64,000 nt of DNA from Theocolax elegans. Lineage: Eukaryota > Arthropoda > Insecta > Hymenoptera > Cerocephalidae. How positions within the stretch are numbered: the stretch's first letter is position 1; each line of letters begins with the position of its first letter. The stretch spans positions 34,952,066 through 35,016,065 of the forward strand of contig CM047429.1 in assembly GCA_026168455.1 (NCBI GenBank), written 5' to 3'. Both the position numbers and the translations under genes were made by a program. Of the stretch, positions 43,561 through 59,680 are shown piece after piece. The notes below the pieces were generated by a model. The model was not told where the DNA came from, did no database searches, and saw only the letters and a list, made by a program, of their open reading frames with translations.

Positions 43561-44414
43561 TTACTTGGAATTACGCTTGATCCAACTCTTTCATGGCGAG
43601 AACAATGCACAGTCACAGCAAAAAAGTTCTACTCGTCCTTATTTCGCTTAAGAAAATACAGCTGTGCCTTGCTCAATAGTGTAAAGCTAACCCTAATTAA
43701 GTCATTGGTTTTCCCGTACTTAGATTATTGCCCGGGACTCTTTTTTGATCTCTCAAAGGAGTTATGTCTTAAATTATCAAGATGCAAAATGCATCTCTTC
43801 GCTTCGTTACTGGTTTAAGGAAGTACGAGCACATCACTCCAGTATATGAAGATTTACGGTTGCTCACCTACACTCAACGACGTAACTACCTCAGTATCTT
43901 CCAACTCGTGAGTGTCCTAAAATCGGATCAACCGTCCTATCTGCGTGAGTGCTTTCTGTTCGTCCAGTAAACAGGTACGGTGCACTGCGTTCCTCGGAGT
44001 GGGATCTAATTGTTAACCATGCGAGCACAGAATGCTACAGACTGTCTTTTGCCCTATCGGTGACACGTCTTTGGAACCAACTCCCGCAGGAGATACGGCA
44101 GTGCTACAGGTCGCAGGCGTTCAAGTCAAGGCTTTACGATTATATAACTGTTTGTGAATTAGCTATATAATGTCTGTGATAATAATTATCCCATGTACTG
44201 CTTTTATTGTAAATTATAATTTATTTTTATCTTTTATGTCATTTTATATCAGTTTAAATTCTATAGTTTTGTTTATACCAAGTTTTACTATGTTAATTTA
44301 TTTTATGCTATTAACTCAAATGTACATTATCTTGTAATTTTATGTAATTTTATGTAGCGGCTACCTAGGGCCATGAGCCCTTTGCCGCCAAATAAAGTAT
44401 TATTCATTTATTCA

Positions 44415-44416
<2 letters not shown>
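43561..44416 (+). pseudogene. Second, frameshifted copy of the LINE 3' end
   Basis: Duplicate of 41250-42108. Single-base losses near 43788 and 43960 split the RT C-terminus into three frames. The 3' UTR and tail are preserved. Confidence 0.9.
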
Positions 44417-44469
<53 letters not shown>

Positions 44470-44899
44470 GCACCTACGTTCCAGTACTCGAACGTCTAAG
44501 GACTGGTATAGCGCGATGTACACAACACCGATACTTCCACTCCTCGGCAGACTCTCTCTCTTTCTCTCTCGCGTTGTCTGCGACTCTTGCGTGCATCTAA
44601 GGGCTGGTATAGCGCGATGTACACAACACCGATACTCCCACTCCTCGGCAACCTCTCTCTTTCTCTCTCGCGCTGTCTACGATTCTTGCGTGCATCTAAA
44701 TGGTTAGCGCATCCCTTGGTTTTGAGGCTGGTATGGCGAGACGTAAATAAATCCCTACCACGCCGTCTGCGTTGTGCGCTCTTTCTTTTAGGCATCGCTT
44801 CGGTACACCTGTACTCTCTCCTACTAATTAGTTAAAGGTATATAAGAAGGAAAAAAGTAATGTGGTTATAGTGGAAGGGTAAATATTTGAATACTCTCA

Positions 44900-45778
44900 T
44901 TTGATTCAATATTAAAAATTTATTTATTAACGTATAAAGTTTTCATAAAAATTACATTTTTTTATAGCCATCTTTTTTTGGTATACTACAAGTATTTATA
45001 CAAATTTTTTCACTGTATTTTTTCCATTGAGACTTGAATTTGTTTTCGTTATTTTTTTCTTGCTTATCTAGTAGAGGTTTGTGCTCCGGATTGGTGGTAT
45101 TTGGACCCATGTTGATGTGAGTATTGAAATAGAATGAGTAGACTTGCTCGAGTAATTTGTATTTATACTATTCTTCAAACATGATAGCGTGTAGATTTTT
45201 TTAAATCAAGGGTAAGTCGAACGCGTAAATTTCACCCAACACAATTGGTAAATACATATACTTAAACCCATCGTTATCATCTTCGACCATTTTCTCGTTG
45301 ACAAACCCTTCTATGTCAGCATACTGGGTTGAATAGTACTGTTTAAATACTTTATGATCTTGTAAAGTACTTTTAGCATTTTCATCTTCTTCCTTCCCAA
45401 GTTTATCCTTTAAAAATTACAATCGACAGTCCTATTAACTTTACCAACTATTTCTTTGAGTAATCCAAGATGCAAATCTATCAACCCGCTCTGGTTTCAA
45501 AGTCCATCAAACGTTGATTGTTGCATTACTATAGCTGGTGGATTATGACGAAGTTTCATCTTCTTACAAGATGGATTTTCAGTTAGCGTTTCAATATCAC
45601 TTTCTTCTATAACATCGTGATTATACTCTGGTCTCTCGTCGATGATAATTGCTCTATGACCGTATGACAATGTAACGCTTAAATCGCAATCAAACGACAA
45701 TTTCTTTGTGTACATTAAATTCTGAGGACATAGTGATAAATTTACCTGAATCGCGTGAACAATTAAAGGAATACGCAT
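44900..45778 (-). pseudogene. Unrecognised minus-strand coding remnant, copy 2
   Basis: Duplicate of 42590-43471 within the tandem repeat; the 93-codon frame is at 45497-45778. As in copy 1, no recognisable domain. Confidence 0.35.
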
Positions 45779-45881
45779 TTCCCAACACCGTAAAAGAAAT
45801 TTTTAATATTGAAGTTAGCGAGGCGATTCATTCAATTTTACAATCATTTATGAACGAAATAATGAAATTACAATTACATAT

Positions 45882-46707
45882 ATGGAGAAGGAGTCCGAAG
45901 AAATGGAAAATAGTGATATTCAAATTATATATGAATCGGATTCAAATAAAGAAAATAAGTCGACGACAGTAAACAAATACGCGTATCAATCTACGTCCTC
46001 GCGCTTAAAAAGGAGCGAAATATTTTTTAAAAAACAAATAACGTGTCGGAAATATTTAATAAAATAGATAGAGTAAGTAAGTTAACTCGCGATATTATAA
46101 CGTGCATGAAAGAGTTAGATAAATGCGTGACGGCACGAAACAATCCGAGTACGTGCGTTCGACGATTCTTCACCTGGGGGCGTCTAATTGTGGCGGCAAA
46201 TAAAAAAATATTAAAAGCCGAACCATTTACATTGACAAAAGAATTTTTTAACAGCATTACAATTGTCAATGAACCAATGGACGATTATAAACCAATCGAA
46301 ATGATAAAGAGGAAGGATGTATATGTTCATCAATACAAATTGACAAAATTACAAGGATTTCTAAGTGGATAGTAAGTAAAATTTTTATTAATTTCAGAAA
46401 ATTTACTAATGTTCACTTAATTATAATTATACCTTTTTTTCTTTTTAGTTTATCGATGTTTACGGGTGACATGTTACAAATTTCAATAATTGACAATACC
46501 TTGGCAGTTACCAGTATGCTAAGGAAAAAACAACCATTTACGATAATTGCGCACTTTTGCGGGACCTTTATGGTGAAAACGGTTTTCACAAATTTATAAC
46601 CGAGGATAAAGTAAAAAATATAATTAAAGACGAACAAGAGATATATTTATTAAATAGAAAATATTGTATTCCTTTTTTAATTAGAGCATATTTAATATTA
46701 TAATATA
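45882..46707 (+). pseudogene. Unrecognised gene with one probable intron and two frame breaks
   Basis: ATG at 45882 opens an acidic start (residues 1-30, Glu/Ser/Asn-rich). The frame fails at an A run near 46030, and the next frame (46043-46372) continues with a Cys-containing segment (CVRRFFTWGRLIVAANKK). A good donor (ATA|GTAAGT near 46370) and an acceptor (TTTTTAG at about 46450) join in phase. A second frame change near 46505 opens a further 60-odd codons to a stop near 46702 (includes ENGFHKFITEDKVKN and a hydrophobic end). I cannot name the family. The consistent continuation over three pieces makes it a real, decayed gene. Confidence 0.5.
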
Positions 46708-47296
46708 ACGAAGTAAGAATATGAATAAATTTTAAACATATTATAAATTAAACACTCTATTACTTTTATTATTTAAAAATACTTAATTTTATTATCCTGT
46801 ACATTTTTACACGCATGTGGTATAATTTATAAAAATCAGTAGGTATAATATCAATAAGAAAAGAGAAGGAGAGAGATAAAAGTATTTATAATAGCGTAAG
46901 TATAAGCGCAAAAAATAAGACATGGATGGTCGAAAAATAGACATCGCTGCATCACTAAGAATAATACACATGGTAAAAGTAAAGTGTGCACGGTATTGAA
47001 ACTAAAACATGTGTTTCTTCTTATTATCTAAAACTAAGGCTTGCACAACGATGTATATCATGCATGTGTGCTATAGTGTCTCTTTATACCTTACCCAAAA
47101 ACTAAGGATTACGGTACACCATACTATAAGCGCACGAAATAGATTGCATAAAAGAGAGACCATTTCGGTATACCGATGCATTGTCTATAATAGATACGTC
47201 TCTGCATAACGTACCTACGCACGAACACCACGGAGACAGCGACATAGGGATTTGTTTACGTCTCGCCATACCAGCCCCAAAACCGAGGGCTGCGCT

Positions 47297-47534
47297 ATAC
47301 CAACCCATACCAGTCCTTAGATGCCCGCAAGAGTCGTAGACAGTGCGAGAGAGAAAGAGAGAGGTTGCCGAGGAGTGGGAGTATCGGTGTTGTGTACATC
47401 GCGCTATACTAATCCTTAGATGCCCGCAAGAGTCGTAGACAGCGCGAGAGAGAAAGAGAGAGTCTGCCGAGAAGTGGGAGTATCGGTGTTGTGTACATCG
47501 CGCTATACCAGTCCTTAGACGTTCGAGTGCTAGA

Positions 47535-47589
<55 letters not shown>

Positions 47590-47600
47590 TAACAATAGAC
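47297..47600 (-). repeat. Inverse-orientation minisatellite and (GA)n
   Basis: Two units of the same sequence as at 42170-42400, in reverse complement, each with GAGAGAGAAAGAGAGAG and GTATCGGTGTTGTGTACATC, followed by a (GA)n run at about 47546-47587. Confidence 0.85.
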
Positions 47601-47754
47601 GCGGCGCGCTATACCGGCCCTTCGGCAGACCTCGTAGGGAGGCGTGGTGGGGGTTTGTTTACGTCTCGCTATACCACCCTTTAACTACTGATGTGCTCTA
47701 ACTTACGTTATTTTTACCTTATATACAATAATATATAGATTTTATTTGAACCGA

Positions 47755-48175
47755 TGCGGTGGCGGAGTGGCGGAGACGCATCTCGGCCGGTCACGGAAGT
47801 TAAGCAGTATTGAGCGTGATACCCAAGTGGATGGGTGACGCTCTCGGTCGCTTGGCTTTCGTGGCGGGTTAGGTGTTTTTTCACACTTCACAACGTGAGC
47901 GGGAGGTGTGAAACATTGGGTTTCGGTGTCAAGGCCTACGCAATGTGACTTTGACACCCAAAAAGAATGTTTCGAAGACACCGGCTATCTCGGGTGAGGT
48001 TTTCCCTGCTTCACAGGTTTCCCTCATCCACGGGCGTAACCCCGGGCGAATGCGAGATGGTGGGGTTTTTAAAGGAGGGATAAAGCACCTACACATAGGT
48101 GGTAGGTGGACACCGTTAAAGTTCCCAGGGGATAAACGGTAGGAAGTGCCAGGAAAAGAGGGCACAAAAATCTAG
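47755..48175 (+). mobile_element. 5S-rRNA-derived SINE-like repeat, copy 1
   Basis: 47790-47850 aligns by eye to the inner part of eukaryotic 5S rRNA: GGTCAC-GAAGTTAAGCA, then GAGCGTG, then TGGATGGGTGAC and a C-rich end. That region carries the pol III internal control elements. Just upstream, TGGCGGAGTGGCGG resembles a tRNA-type A box. An unrelated body of about 300 bp follows, ending near AAAATCTAGAATAAATAGAA. The 5S outer stem is absent, so it is not a working rRNA gene. Confidence 0.65.
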
Positions 48176-49239
48176 AATAAATAGAATATATGGATTTTAT
48201 TACAATTAAAAAATAATAAATCTATTATAACAATTAAACACATTTTAAACCAAAAACTATTTAATCAAACTTAAGATATCCCTATGCTACCCAACGAGGT
48301 GCAAGTTAAATATAAGTTCCATTTATATAATAATATCTTTTTATTAATATATGAGCAATTTCACGTCAAGTGGTACGATGAAAATTTTAAATCGCTCCAA
48401 ATTTGAGACAGGCTGGAAATATCTTCCAAAAAATAGAAAAAAAATTTAGGTGCTAAAAATAATTTGCCTGAAAATTATACTACCATGAAAAAATGGAAAT
48501 TTTTCAATTTTTTAGAAAAAGTGCTATTTTTAAAGCCATTTATCTCAAAATCTATTGATTTTTTTTAAAAAACATTAAAAACATTACAAACAAATTTCCA
48601 TTTTTCATGGTGGAATAACTTTTAAACATATTATAAATTAAACACTCTATTACTTTTATTATTTAAAAATACTTAATTTTATTATCCTGTACATTTTTAC
48701 ACGCATGTGGTATAATTTATAAAATCAGTAGGTATAATATCAATAAGAAAAGAGAAGGAGAGAGATAAAAGTATTTATAATAGCGTAAGTATAAGCGCAA
48801 AAAATAAGACATGGATGGTCGAAAAATAGACATCGCTGCATCACTAAGAATAATACACATGGTAAAAGTAAAGTGTGCACGGTATTGAAACTAAAACATG
48901 TGTTTCTTCTTATTATCTAAAACTAAGGCTTGCACAACGATGTATATCATGCATGTGTGCTATAGTGTCTCTTATACCTTACCCAAAAACTAAGGATTAC
49001 GGTACACCATACTATAAGCGCACGAAATAGATTGCATAAAAGAGAGACCATTTCGGTATACCGATGCATTGTCTATAATAGATACGTCTCTGCATAACGT
49101 ACCTACGCACGAACACCACGGAGACAGCGACATAGGGATTTGTTTACGTCTCGCTATACCACCCTTTAACTACTGATGTGCTCTAACTTACGTTATTTTT
49201 ACCTTATATACAATAATATATAGATTTTATTTGAACCGA

Positions 49240-49660
49240 TGCGGTGGCGGAGTGGCGGAGACGCATCTCGGCCGGTCACGGAAGTTAAGCAGTATTGAGC
49301 GTGATACCCAAGTGGATGGGTGACGCTCTCGGTCGCTTGGCTTTCGTGGCGGGTTAGGTGTTTTTTCACACTTCACAACGTGAGCGGGAGGTGTGAAACA
49401 TTGGGTTTCGGTGTCAAGGCCTACGCAATGTGACTTTGACACCCAAAAAGAATGTTTCGAAGACACCGGCTATCTCGGGTGAGGTTTTCCCTGCTTCACA
49501 GGTTTCCCTCATCCACGGGCGTAACCCCGGGCGAATGCGAGATGGTGGGGTTTTTAAAGGAGGGATAAAGCACCTACACATAGGTGGTAGGTGGACACCG
49601 TTAAAGTTCCCAGGGGATAAACGGTAGGAAGTGCCAGGAAAAGAGGGCACAAAAATCTAG
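49240..49660 (+). mobile_element. 5S-rRNA-derived SINE-like repeat, copy 2
   Basis: Same sequence as 47755-48175, copied by the tandem duplication rather than by separate transposition. Confidence 0.65.
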
Positions 49661-49848
49661 AATAAATAGAATATATGGATTTTATTACAATTAAAAAATA
49701 ATAAATCTATTTATAACAATTAAACACATTTTAACCAAAAACTATTTAATCAAACTTAAGATATCCCTATGCTACCCAACGAGGTGCAAGTTAAATATAA
49801 GTTCCATTTATATAATAATATCTTTTTTATTAATATATGAGCAATTTC

Positions 49849-50226
49849 ACGTCAAGTGGTACGATGAAAATTTTAAATCGCTCCAAATTTTGAGAACAGG
49901 CTGGAAATATCTTCCAAAAAATAGAAAAAAAATTTTAGGTGCTAAAAATAATTTGCCTGAAAATTATACTACCATGAAAAATGGAAATTTTTCAATTTTT
50001 TAGAAAAATTGCTATTTTTAAAGCCATTTATCTCAAAATCTATTGATTTTTTTTAAAAAACATTAAAAACATTACAAACAAATTTCCATTTTTCATGGTG
50101 GAATAACTTTTAGGCAAATTATTTTCAACACCTAAAATTGTTTTTCTATTTTTTGGAAGATATTTCCAGCCTGTTCTCAAAATATGGAGCGATTTAAAAT
50201 TTTCATCGTACCACTTGACGTGTAAC
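49849..50226. mobile_element. Palindromic MITE, about 380 bp
   Basis: The left arm TTCACGTCAAGTGGTACGAT...CTCCAAATTTTGAGAACAGGC is reversed in 50082-50226, which ends at TGACGTG before (TA)n (50232-50258). A left-arm-only copy lies at about 48360-48620, cut at the tandem-duplication junction. Confidence 0.8.
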
Positions 50227-50258
50227 AGCCCATATATATATATATATATATATATATA

Positions 50259-50934
50259 AATTAATAAACAATAGTGAAATACCATACAATAATGCAAATT
50301 AAGTTAGAAAAAAATGCAAAATTGTTAATGAATATTCATTAAGAATAAAAGAATGAATGAGGTTTATTAATTTACATAAGATAAATAGTACAAAATACAG
50401 ATTATGTAATAAAAAAAGCTTAATATTATAAATGTTAAAATTTAATGGAAAAATATATTTTATAAATCAAGTATATGGGCATATCTCTGAAGTTGGGAAA
50501 ATTTACGAAAAAAAAATCAATTTTTTAAATCAAGTGGCACATCTTTTGTAGCTACCGAAATACGTTCTAAAGATGATTAATAATGATAATTTATTTGCGT
50601 TAACCATTTTTTCTTAACGCTGACTGACTAATAAAAAAAACTAAAATAAACTATTTTTTCTGAAGCACCGTCTTATGTAAGTTCAAATATACTTATGAAC
50701 TTTCATTTATACACATGCTGACACACCCACATACACCCAAACTCACACATACACACACACGCACGCACGGACACATAGACGCGCACACACACCTTCACAC
50801 ACACACATACACGCACAGAATCAGGTTGATTACAAGTTATTAAATTTTGTAAATTATTTATATATATTTTTAACAATATTATTGTAATATACAATAAGGA
50901 TTATAAATTAAATTTTCTTATAATGAAATAATGT
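50259..50934. other. AT-rich DNA with an AC-rich microsatellite, no gene
   Basis: Irregular (CACA)n with ACACGC/ACATAC variants at about 50712-50815. The GTATATGGGCATATCTCTGAAGTTGGGA-type sequence near 50470 recurs, inverted and diverged, near 58810. No coding. Confidence 0.5.
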
Positions 50935-51795
50935 TTATAAATATTTTGATTTATATTTACGTACCGGGCATAATCGCTTTTTAAATATCAATTCAGATTC
51001 TACAGTTTTGATTGTTCGCTTTTTGGCTACCAATTTTTCAATTTCATCAGATTGTTTTAATAGTTTATTGCTTTTGTAAATTTTATTTTCAAAGGACCAA
51101 TTACATGGTTTAAGGGCATAGTGTATACACGGTTGATCATCTAACCTATCAATTATACAAGAATAACAAGATAAATAATTCAAATACAACATACTTTTAT
51201 CCTTTTTATACCATAAAATTTGAAAAATTTGTGTTGTGTTTGGTATTGGTTTTAGAGAATCTTTTATTTTAAGGTCCACTTTTTGTATATCAGATTCTAA
51301 TACTATAAATATTTGAATTTTTTACGAGGTTTGTGAATCAACAATATTTTTAACGCATTCAGGAGAAATAATGTCGTTTCCTTGCGCAACCGCTCATCGC
51401 ACAAGCCCTTCACAGCACCGCCAATTCCATCGGCTACATTTTTTCCGTGACCGGGAGGTGTAAAATTCCACGAAGCATAATTTAAATTCTTCGTTTTCTG
51501 GCAATAATTTTGAAATAAAAAAAATTTGTCTTATTTTTGTATTGTGTAGACGGTCCGTCACTTTGAAAGTGTATAGCTGTGAAATTCGGCACATATTTTT
51601 CTATTATGTTAAAAACTGGTTTTAAGTGTGTCCATCTTGCAGCCGGATCGTGTCTAAGACAAAACGAAATAGTGCAAAAAGAAATGCAAACTATATTTTC
51701 TGATGATTGATTTTTAAAGTAAAATGCACCCAAATGCAATGACAATTGCGAAGCACCAAAGTGAACGCTCTGAATCTCCTTATTATTCTTGCAAA

Positions 51796-51980
51796 TATAA
51801 TTTTGTAAAAAATCAATTACAATAAATACTTCATTTTGTATTAAATGCGTGCGAATAGTCTCAAGTGCTTTATATTGATGTGTAGTAGTATAAACATGTT
51901 GCACATACTTAGGTATATTTAAATGAATCTCTTTTATTAAATCGTTTACACTGCAAACTATTTTTTCTTTAATTATTATT
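51796..51980 (-). repeat. 185-bp direct repeat flanking the insertion, left copy
   Basis: Matches 55545-55729 (right copy) apart from the first few bases. Both encode the same piece of the transposase-like gene, so part of the gene occurs twice around the inserted DNA. Confidence 0.9.
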
Positions 51981-55729
<3,749 letters not shown>

Positions 55730-56869
55730 AACGTTATATGTAAGGCTCTTTGCCCCTAACCTATTTACATTTCGTGTTTGCCATTTAAAGTAAGAAATAG
55801 AGTTTTCGTTGTTACCGTTAGTTACCTTTTTTTCTTTACATTTTACGCAATCTCCATAGTAACAATCTTTACTATTTATATTACATACAAGTGATTCTAT
55901 AAATGATACTGACGAGGCTTTGGTTAGTATCTTCAAAAAATGTAATTTTTCAATAAGAAACTTCATATTTGCATGAGTTACACATACAAGTATCCCTACT
56001 ACTAATTTTTGGTATTACAATCCAGAAAGGTTTTGCGGGATAGAATGTTAATCGGGAAATTTGTAATGATTCTTCCGAGTTAAATTTATTAAACAAATTA
56101 TCTATCGAATCAAGTAAAAATCTTTTTCTTTTAATAATTTTGTTCTTAGTTATTATATCTTTCGTTCCAGGAGCAATGGCTGAGTTTTCATCTTTTTCCA
56201 AAAAATTCTGAATACATTCATTTATATTTTTTCTAATTAGTTGTTTCTTAGTATTCGCGGTCTTGAAAATCATTGGCTTATTAGCAGAATGCATCGCTTG
56301 CATTTTATAACTAAGTGCTTTAAATCTTTCATTTTTCTGTACTTTTTTAATATTTTTCCTGATAAACTTTGTCTAAATGCTAACTTTTCAGGAGTACTGC
56401 GTAACTCATTCTTTTTATTTTTTAGTTGAAGATCTAAAGCTTTGTAATATAATAGTTCTTGTCTTACAGCACGGAAACCTTTTTGTTGAATCTTTTTTAC
56501 TTTTACTTTAATATCATCTTTATTTAATAGTCTATAATATTTATTTTTCCATTTGTGAATTATCCGAGTTTTCTTTTTTATTACAATTTCAATTTCACGC
56601 CTTAACTTTTCTATTGTTCTACGTAGCTTTGCTTCTCTCGCTTTGGTAAATTTTAGTGCTTTGGTGACTCTTGAAATATTTTCTTGAGAAGTCATTTCTT
56701 CAAATGTATCAGACAAGTGTAACACATTTAAACACACGTTACTCAGATTATTCGTTTCTATCAATTCACTAGGATCAATATTATTAACAATATCTTCATT
56801 TGTATTGACACTTACACTCTCGTCTATTAAACTATTCACTTCACTGTTTTTAATTAAAGGTTCCCTAAC

Positions 56870-57298
56870 ACAAAATCTCACGTGAGAACTCACGTAAGAT
56901 CTCACGTGAGATCTCATGCCAAAATCTCATCCGACTTTTCACTCGTACCGCTGCTTAAACTTCTAAAATAATAGGAAATCAATTTATGAATATGGTGAGT
57001 CACTTACTAAGTGATAACACCCCCCAGATAAGTCCAAAAATCGAGGTTTGAAAGCGTTTCAGACATATTTTCGATTTTTAGAAATTTCTCACGTGAGATC
57101 TCACGTGAGAAATTTTAACGATTGAAAATATTTCTAAAAATCGAAAATATGCTTAAAACGCTTTGAAACCTTGATTTTTGAACTCATCTGGGGGGTGTTA
57201 TCACTTAATAAGTGACTCACCATATATACATAAGTTGATTTAATATTATTTGAGAAGTTTAAGCAGCGGTCCGGGTGAAAAGTCGGATGAGATTTTGT
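56870..57298. mobile_element. Palindromic MITE with CACGTG-rich left end and centre
   Basis: Ends ACAAAATCTCA / TGAGATTTTGT. The two arms (TCCGACTTTTCAC...GCTTAAAC, then GTGAGTCACTTA...GATAACACCCCCCAGAT) pair around a centre AATTTCTCACGTGAGATCTCACGTGAGAAATTTT-like palindrome near 57083-57118. The left end has extra CTCACGTGAG units. It splits the N-terminal part of the transposase-like gene. Confidence 0.85.
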
Positions 57299-57740
57299 AA
57301 TAGGGTTGTTATTTCTTTTACTACAGATTTGATCGCTACTTTTTCTTTCACGTAATGAATATGAAGAATTAACATTCTGGCACATATTAGTATTAGATCT
57401 ACTATAATGATGTAAATAATTAGTATATTAGATTATGAAAAATTTATATTAATAATTAGCTTACATTAATTAAATTACATACACATTGTCAGAACAGTTG
57501 GAACGATTTTCAATCTTATCAATACGTTTATTTTCATTATAGATCTGTTTACGAAGAAGTTCCTGCTCTCGATGTTCACTTTGTTCTTTTCGCTTCTTCT
57601 TCATCATTTCACGTTTCAATAATTGCTTTAATTCTGCTGTTGCTAATGTATTTTTGTTATTTTTTTGTTTTTAATTATGTTAATTATATAATTAAATAGA
57701 ACAAAATTAAAATTTATTATTTATTACTTACTCATTTTAA

Positions 57741-58025
57741 TGTATATTAATTTTTTTCTATTTACAAGTATTAAAGCAGTGAATACATATAATAGCAGGT
57801 ACAGAACATCATGAGCACTGCCCGATAACTGATTGATAACTACACTTTACACAACGATTTCGATTGAAATGTTTGTAAGTAAACAGACATATTATAATAT
57901 TTCTCATTGCAATAAGTCTGTTTACTCCTATAAATATTCTAATGTAAATATTAGAAATATATGAATATGTGTGTGTGTGTGTGTATGTGAACTATATAAT
58001 ACACACACACATTTATATATATATC

Positions 58026-58057
<32 letters not shown>

Positions 58058-59598
58058 TAGGTAAACACAATAATGGATTTATTGGTAGTAAAGAAATTCG
58101 TCGAAGTATGTTAATTTTCAATTATTCATTGAATTTATTTATATTTACATACACCTTTAGCGTTTGATTCAATAATTATTTAAAGCGATTATTTTTGTTT
58201 ACATTTATAGCGAAGACAATTTATTTTAATATATTGATGTACTACAGAAAAAACTTAAATTTTTTATCGAATTACGATTTGATATGCAAACTTCATTTTA
58301 CGATATTTTTTTAAAAAATTAATGCACATCACTTTTCTTTGAAACAACTTTTTTATTTTGATAAAAGACAGGCCTCTCACCATTAATTTTTTTTAATATG
58401 AGAATGCTGACAATATTGCAACACTTTTAAGATGAAATTGCATGTTTTCAAAAAAAAGGCACGCTACTTTGTAGCGCTGAGATTTTTTATCTATTTGAGG
58501 CACACGTTTATAATCAGATTTTTTACATTTTATGTGTTAAAAAAAAGCTATACTTTAATTTCTAGCTCCATAAATAAAGTGCTGATAATGTTATTGGAAA
58601 AAAATGAGTAAAATTTGCCAAAAGTCACACACGATTTTTAGGATTTCTGTATGTTTAACATATAAATTTATAAAAATAGCAATTTAAATAAATGTAGTAA
58701 ACATTCCTAACATGTAACCTTAAATAGAATATAATTTTTATCCTATTTGCGCATTAAAATATTTATTTTTTTAAGTATTATTTAGCGTGTCCCACCCGGT
58801 ACGACAATTCTCCCAACTTCTAAGATATGCTCATATACTTAAGATAGTTAATTATAAAAATTTTCTTAATTATATTAAATATGGCAGTCGGTCCAACTCT
58901 GCTCCTTACACCGTGACACACTCACCTCCTTATTTACTTTATTATTTATGTTCGCAGTAAAAAAGATAGTATTTAACGTATTATTATTTGCACTTTTTGA
59001 AATAACATTTGTTTTAATCATACCTTTGTAAACAAAATCAAGAAAAAAATTGTAACGATTCTCGGAATAACATTCGGGCGAGCGGATAATTTTGGAGTCC
59101 TACAGAACGCCAAATAGACTGATCCGTACTGCGGTAGTGGGGAGCACGAAATTATAAAAGAGCGCCACCACCGGCCCCGTGGCTTTTTGCCGGGTCAATT
59201 GCGGCGCGGACAGTATCATTGTACTAATTCTCATTATTATTAAAGTTAAATTACATCTTTTAACGCTGCTTGTTATATTAATTTAACCCATAGGCCAGTA
59301 TCTTTTCCTACACCTCAATATTTTTTAATAAAAAATAATTTATTAATTCGTCACGATTATCTTGAAAACGTCTCTTTCGCGATAAATATTGAGTTTCTCG
59401 CAATCTAATTAATACTAAAATATTGAACCTTTCCTATTTTCAATTAAGCCCCTGCTAAATTTTCTAAAAACAAGCATTACTTTATTTAAAAAATTAAATA
59501 TAAGATCTTATTGACTAATCAACTATACATTATTGTAACAGGCATTTACTTAATTTGTAATTTTCACCCTCCATAGTTGAATTAGTAAATAGTCGATT
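57741..59598. other. AT-rich DNA, no gene; microsatellites and one possible LTR-like patch
   Basis: (GT)n at about 57968-57983 and (TA)n at about 58014-58052. A GC-richer patch, 59051-59225, starts TGTAACGATTCTCGG and has TATAAAAG at about 59154 with a downstream CAGTATCATTGTAC. It could be the start of a solo LTR, but no target duplication was found. Confidence 0.4.
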
Positions 59599-59635
59599 GT
59601 TAAGGGTCAATAATAAATAAATCCAATTTATTTAA

Positions 59636-59680
59636 GTGCACAACGTTTCGTCTGCTAAGTTTGCAGACCTCTTCAGGTGC
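59636..59680 (-). ncRNA. Hammerhead-ribozyme-like hairpin (degenerate)
   Basis: On the minus strand, CTGAAGAG is followed by stem GTCTGC/GCAGAC with a 7-nt loop, then GAAAC. This is close to the hammerhead core CUGANGA - stem II - GAAA. There is one extra G between the core and stem II, and a cleavage-site triplet in the right place was not established. Flanks GCAC/GTGC pair, giving a longer hairpin. Such motifs occur in Penelope-like and other retroelements. Confidence 0.35.

Larger units (their letters stand above)
41250..45867 (+). repeat. Tandem duplication, 2.31-kb unit (41250-43560 and 43561-45867)
   Basis: The units are nearly identical. The junctions share TTAC: at 41250 inside the LINE, at 43561 where unit 2 starts, and at 45868 where unit 1's right-hand sequence continues into unique DNA. 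Differences are (CT)n length and a few single-base indels, one of which (AAAAATGC versus AAAATGC) shifts the LINE frame in unit 2. Confidence 0.9.
46731..50112 (+). repeat. Tandem duplication of a 1.9-kb unit, second copy with a 403-bp deletion
   Basis: Unit 1 is 46731-48620 and unit 2 is 48621-50112, starting TTTAAACATATTATAAATTA in both. The junction shares a CTTTTA/TTTTAAA word. Unit 2 lacks the DNA between the direct repeats TTTGTTTACGTCTCGC at 47251 and 47654, so the minisatellite block was lost by recombination between them (or gained in unit 1). Confidence 0.9.

Noticed and set aside
47755..47870. Genuine 5S rRNA gene
   Set aside because: Only the inner part resembles 5S; both halves of the closing stem are missing and an unrelated body follows.
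47742..48165. Minus-strand ORFs of 78-79 aa in the SINE-like repeat, repeated at 49227-49650
   Set aside because: Shadows of the repeat body, duplicated exactly with it; no recognisable product.
59051..59540. Complete solo LTR (TGTAAC...GTAACA)
   Set aside because: No target duplication at the proposed ends and no second copy in the window; kept only as a possible patch.
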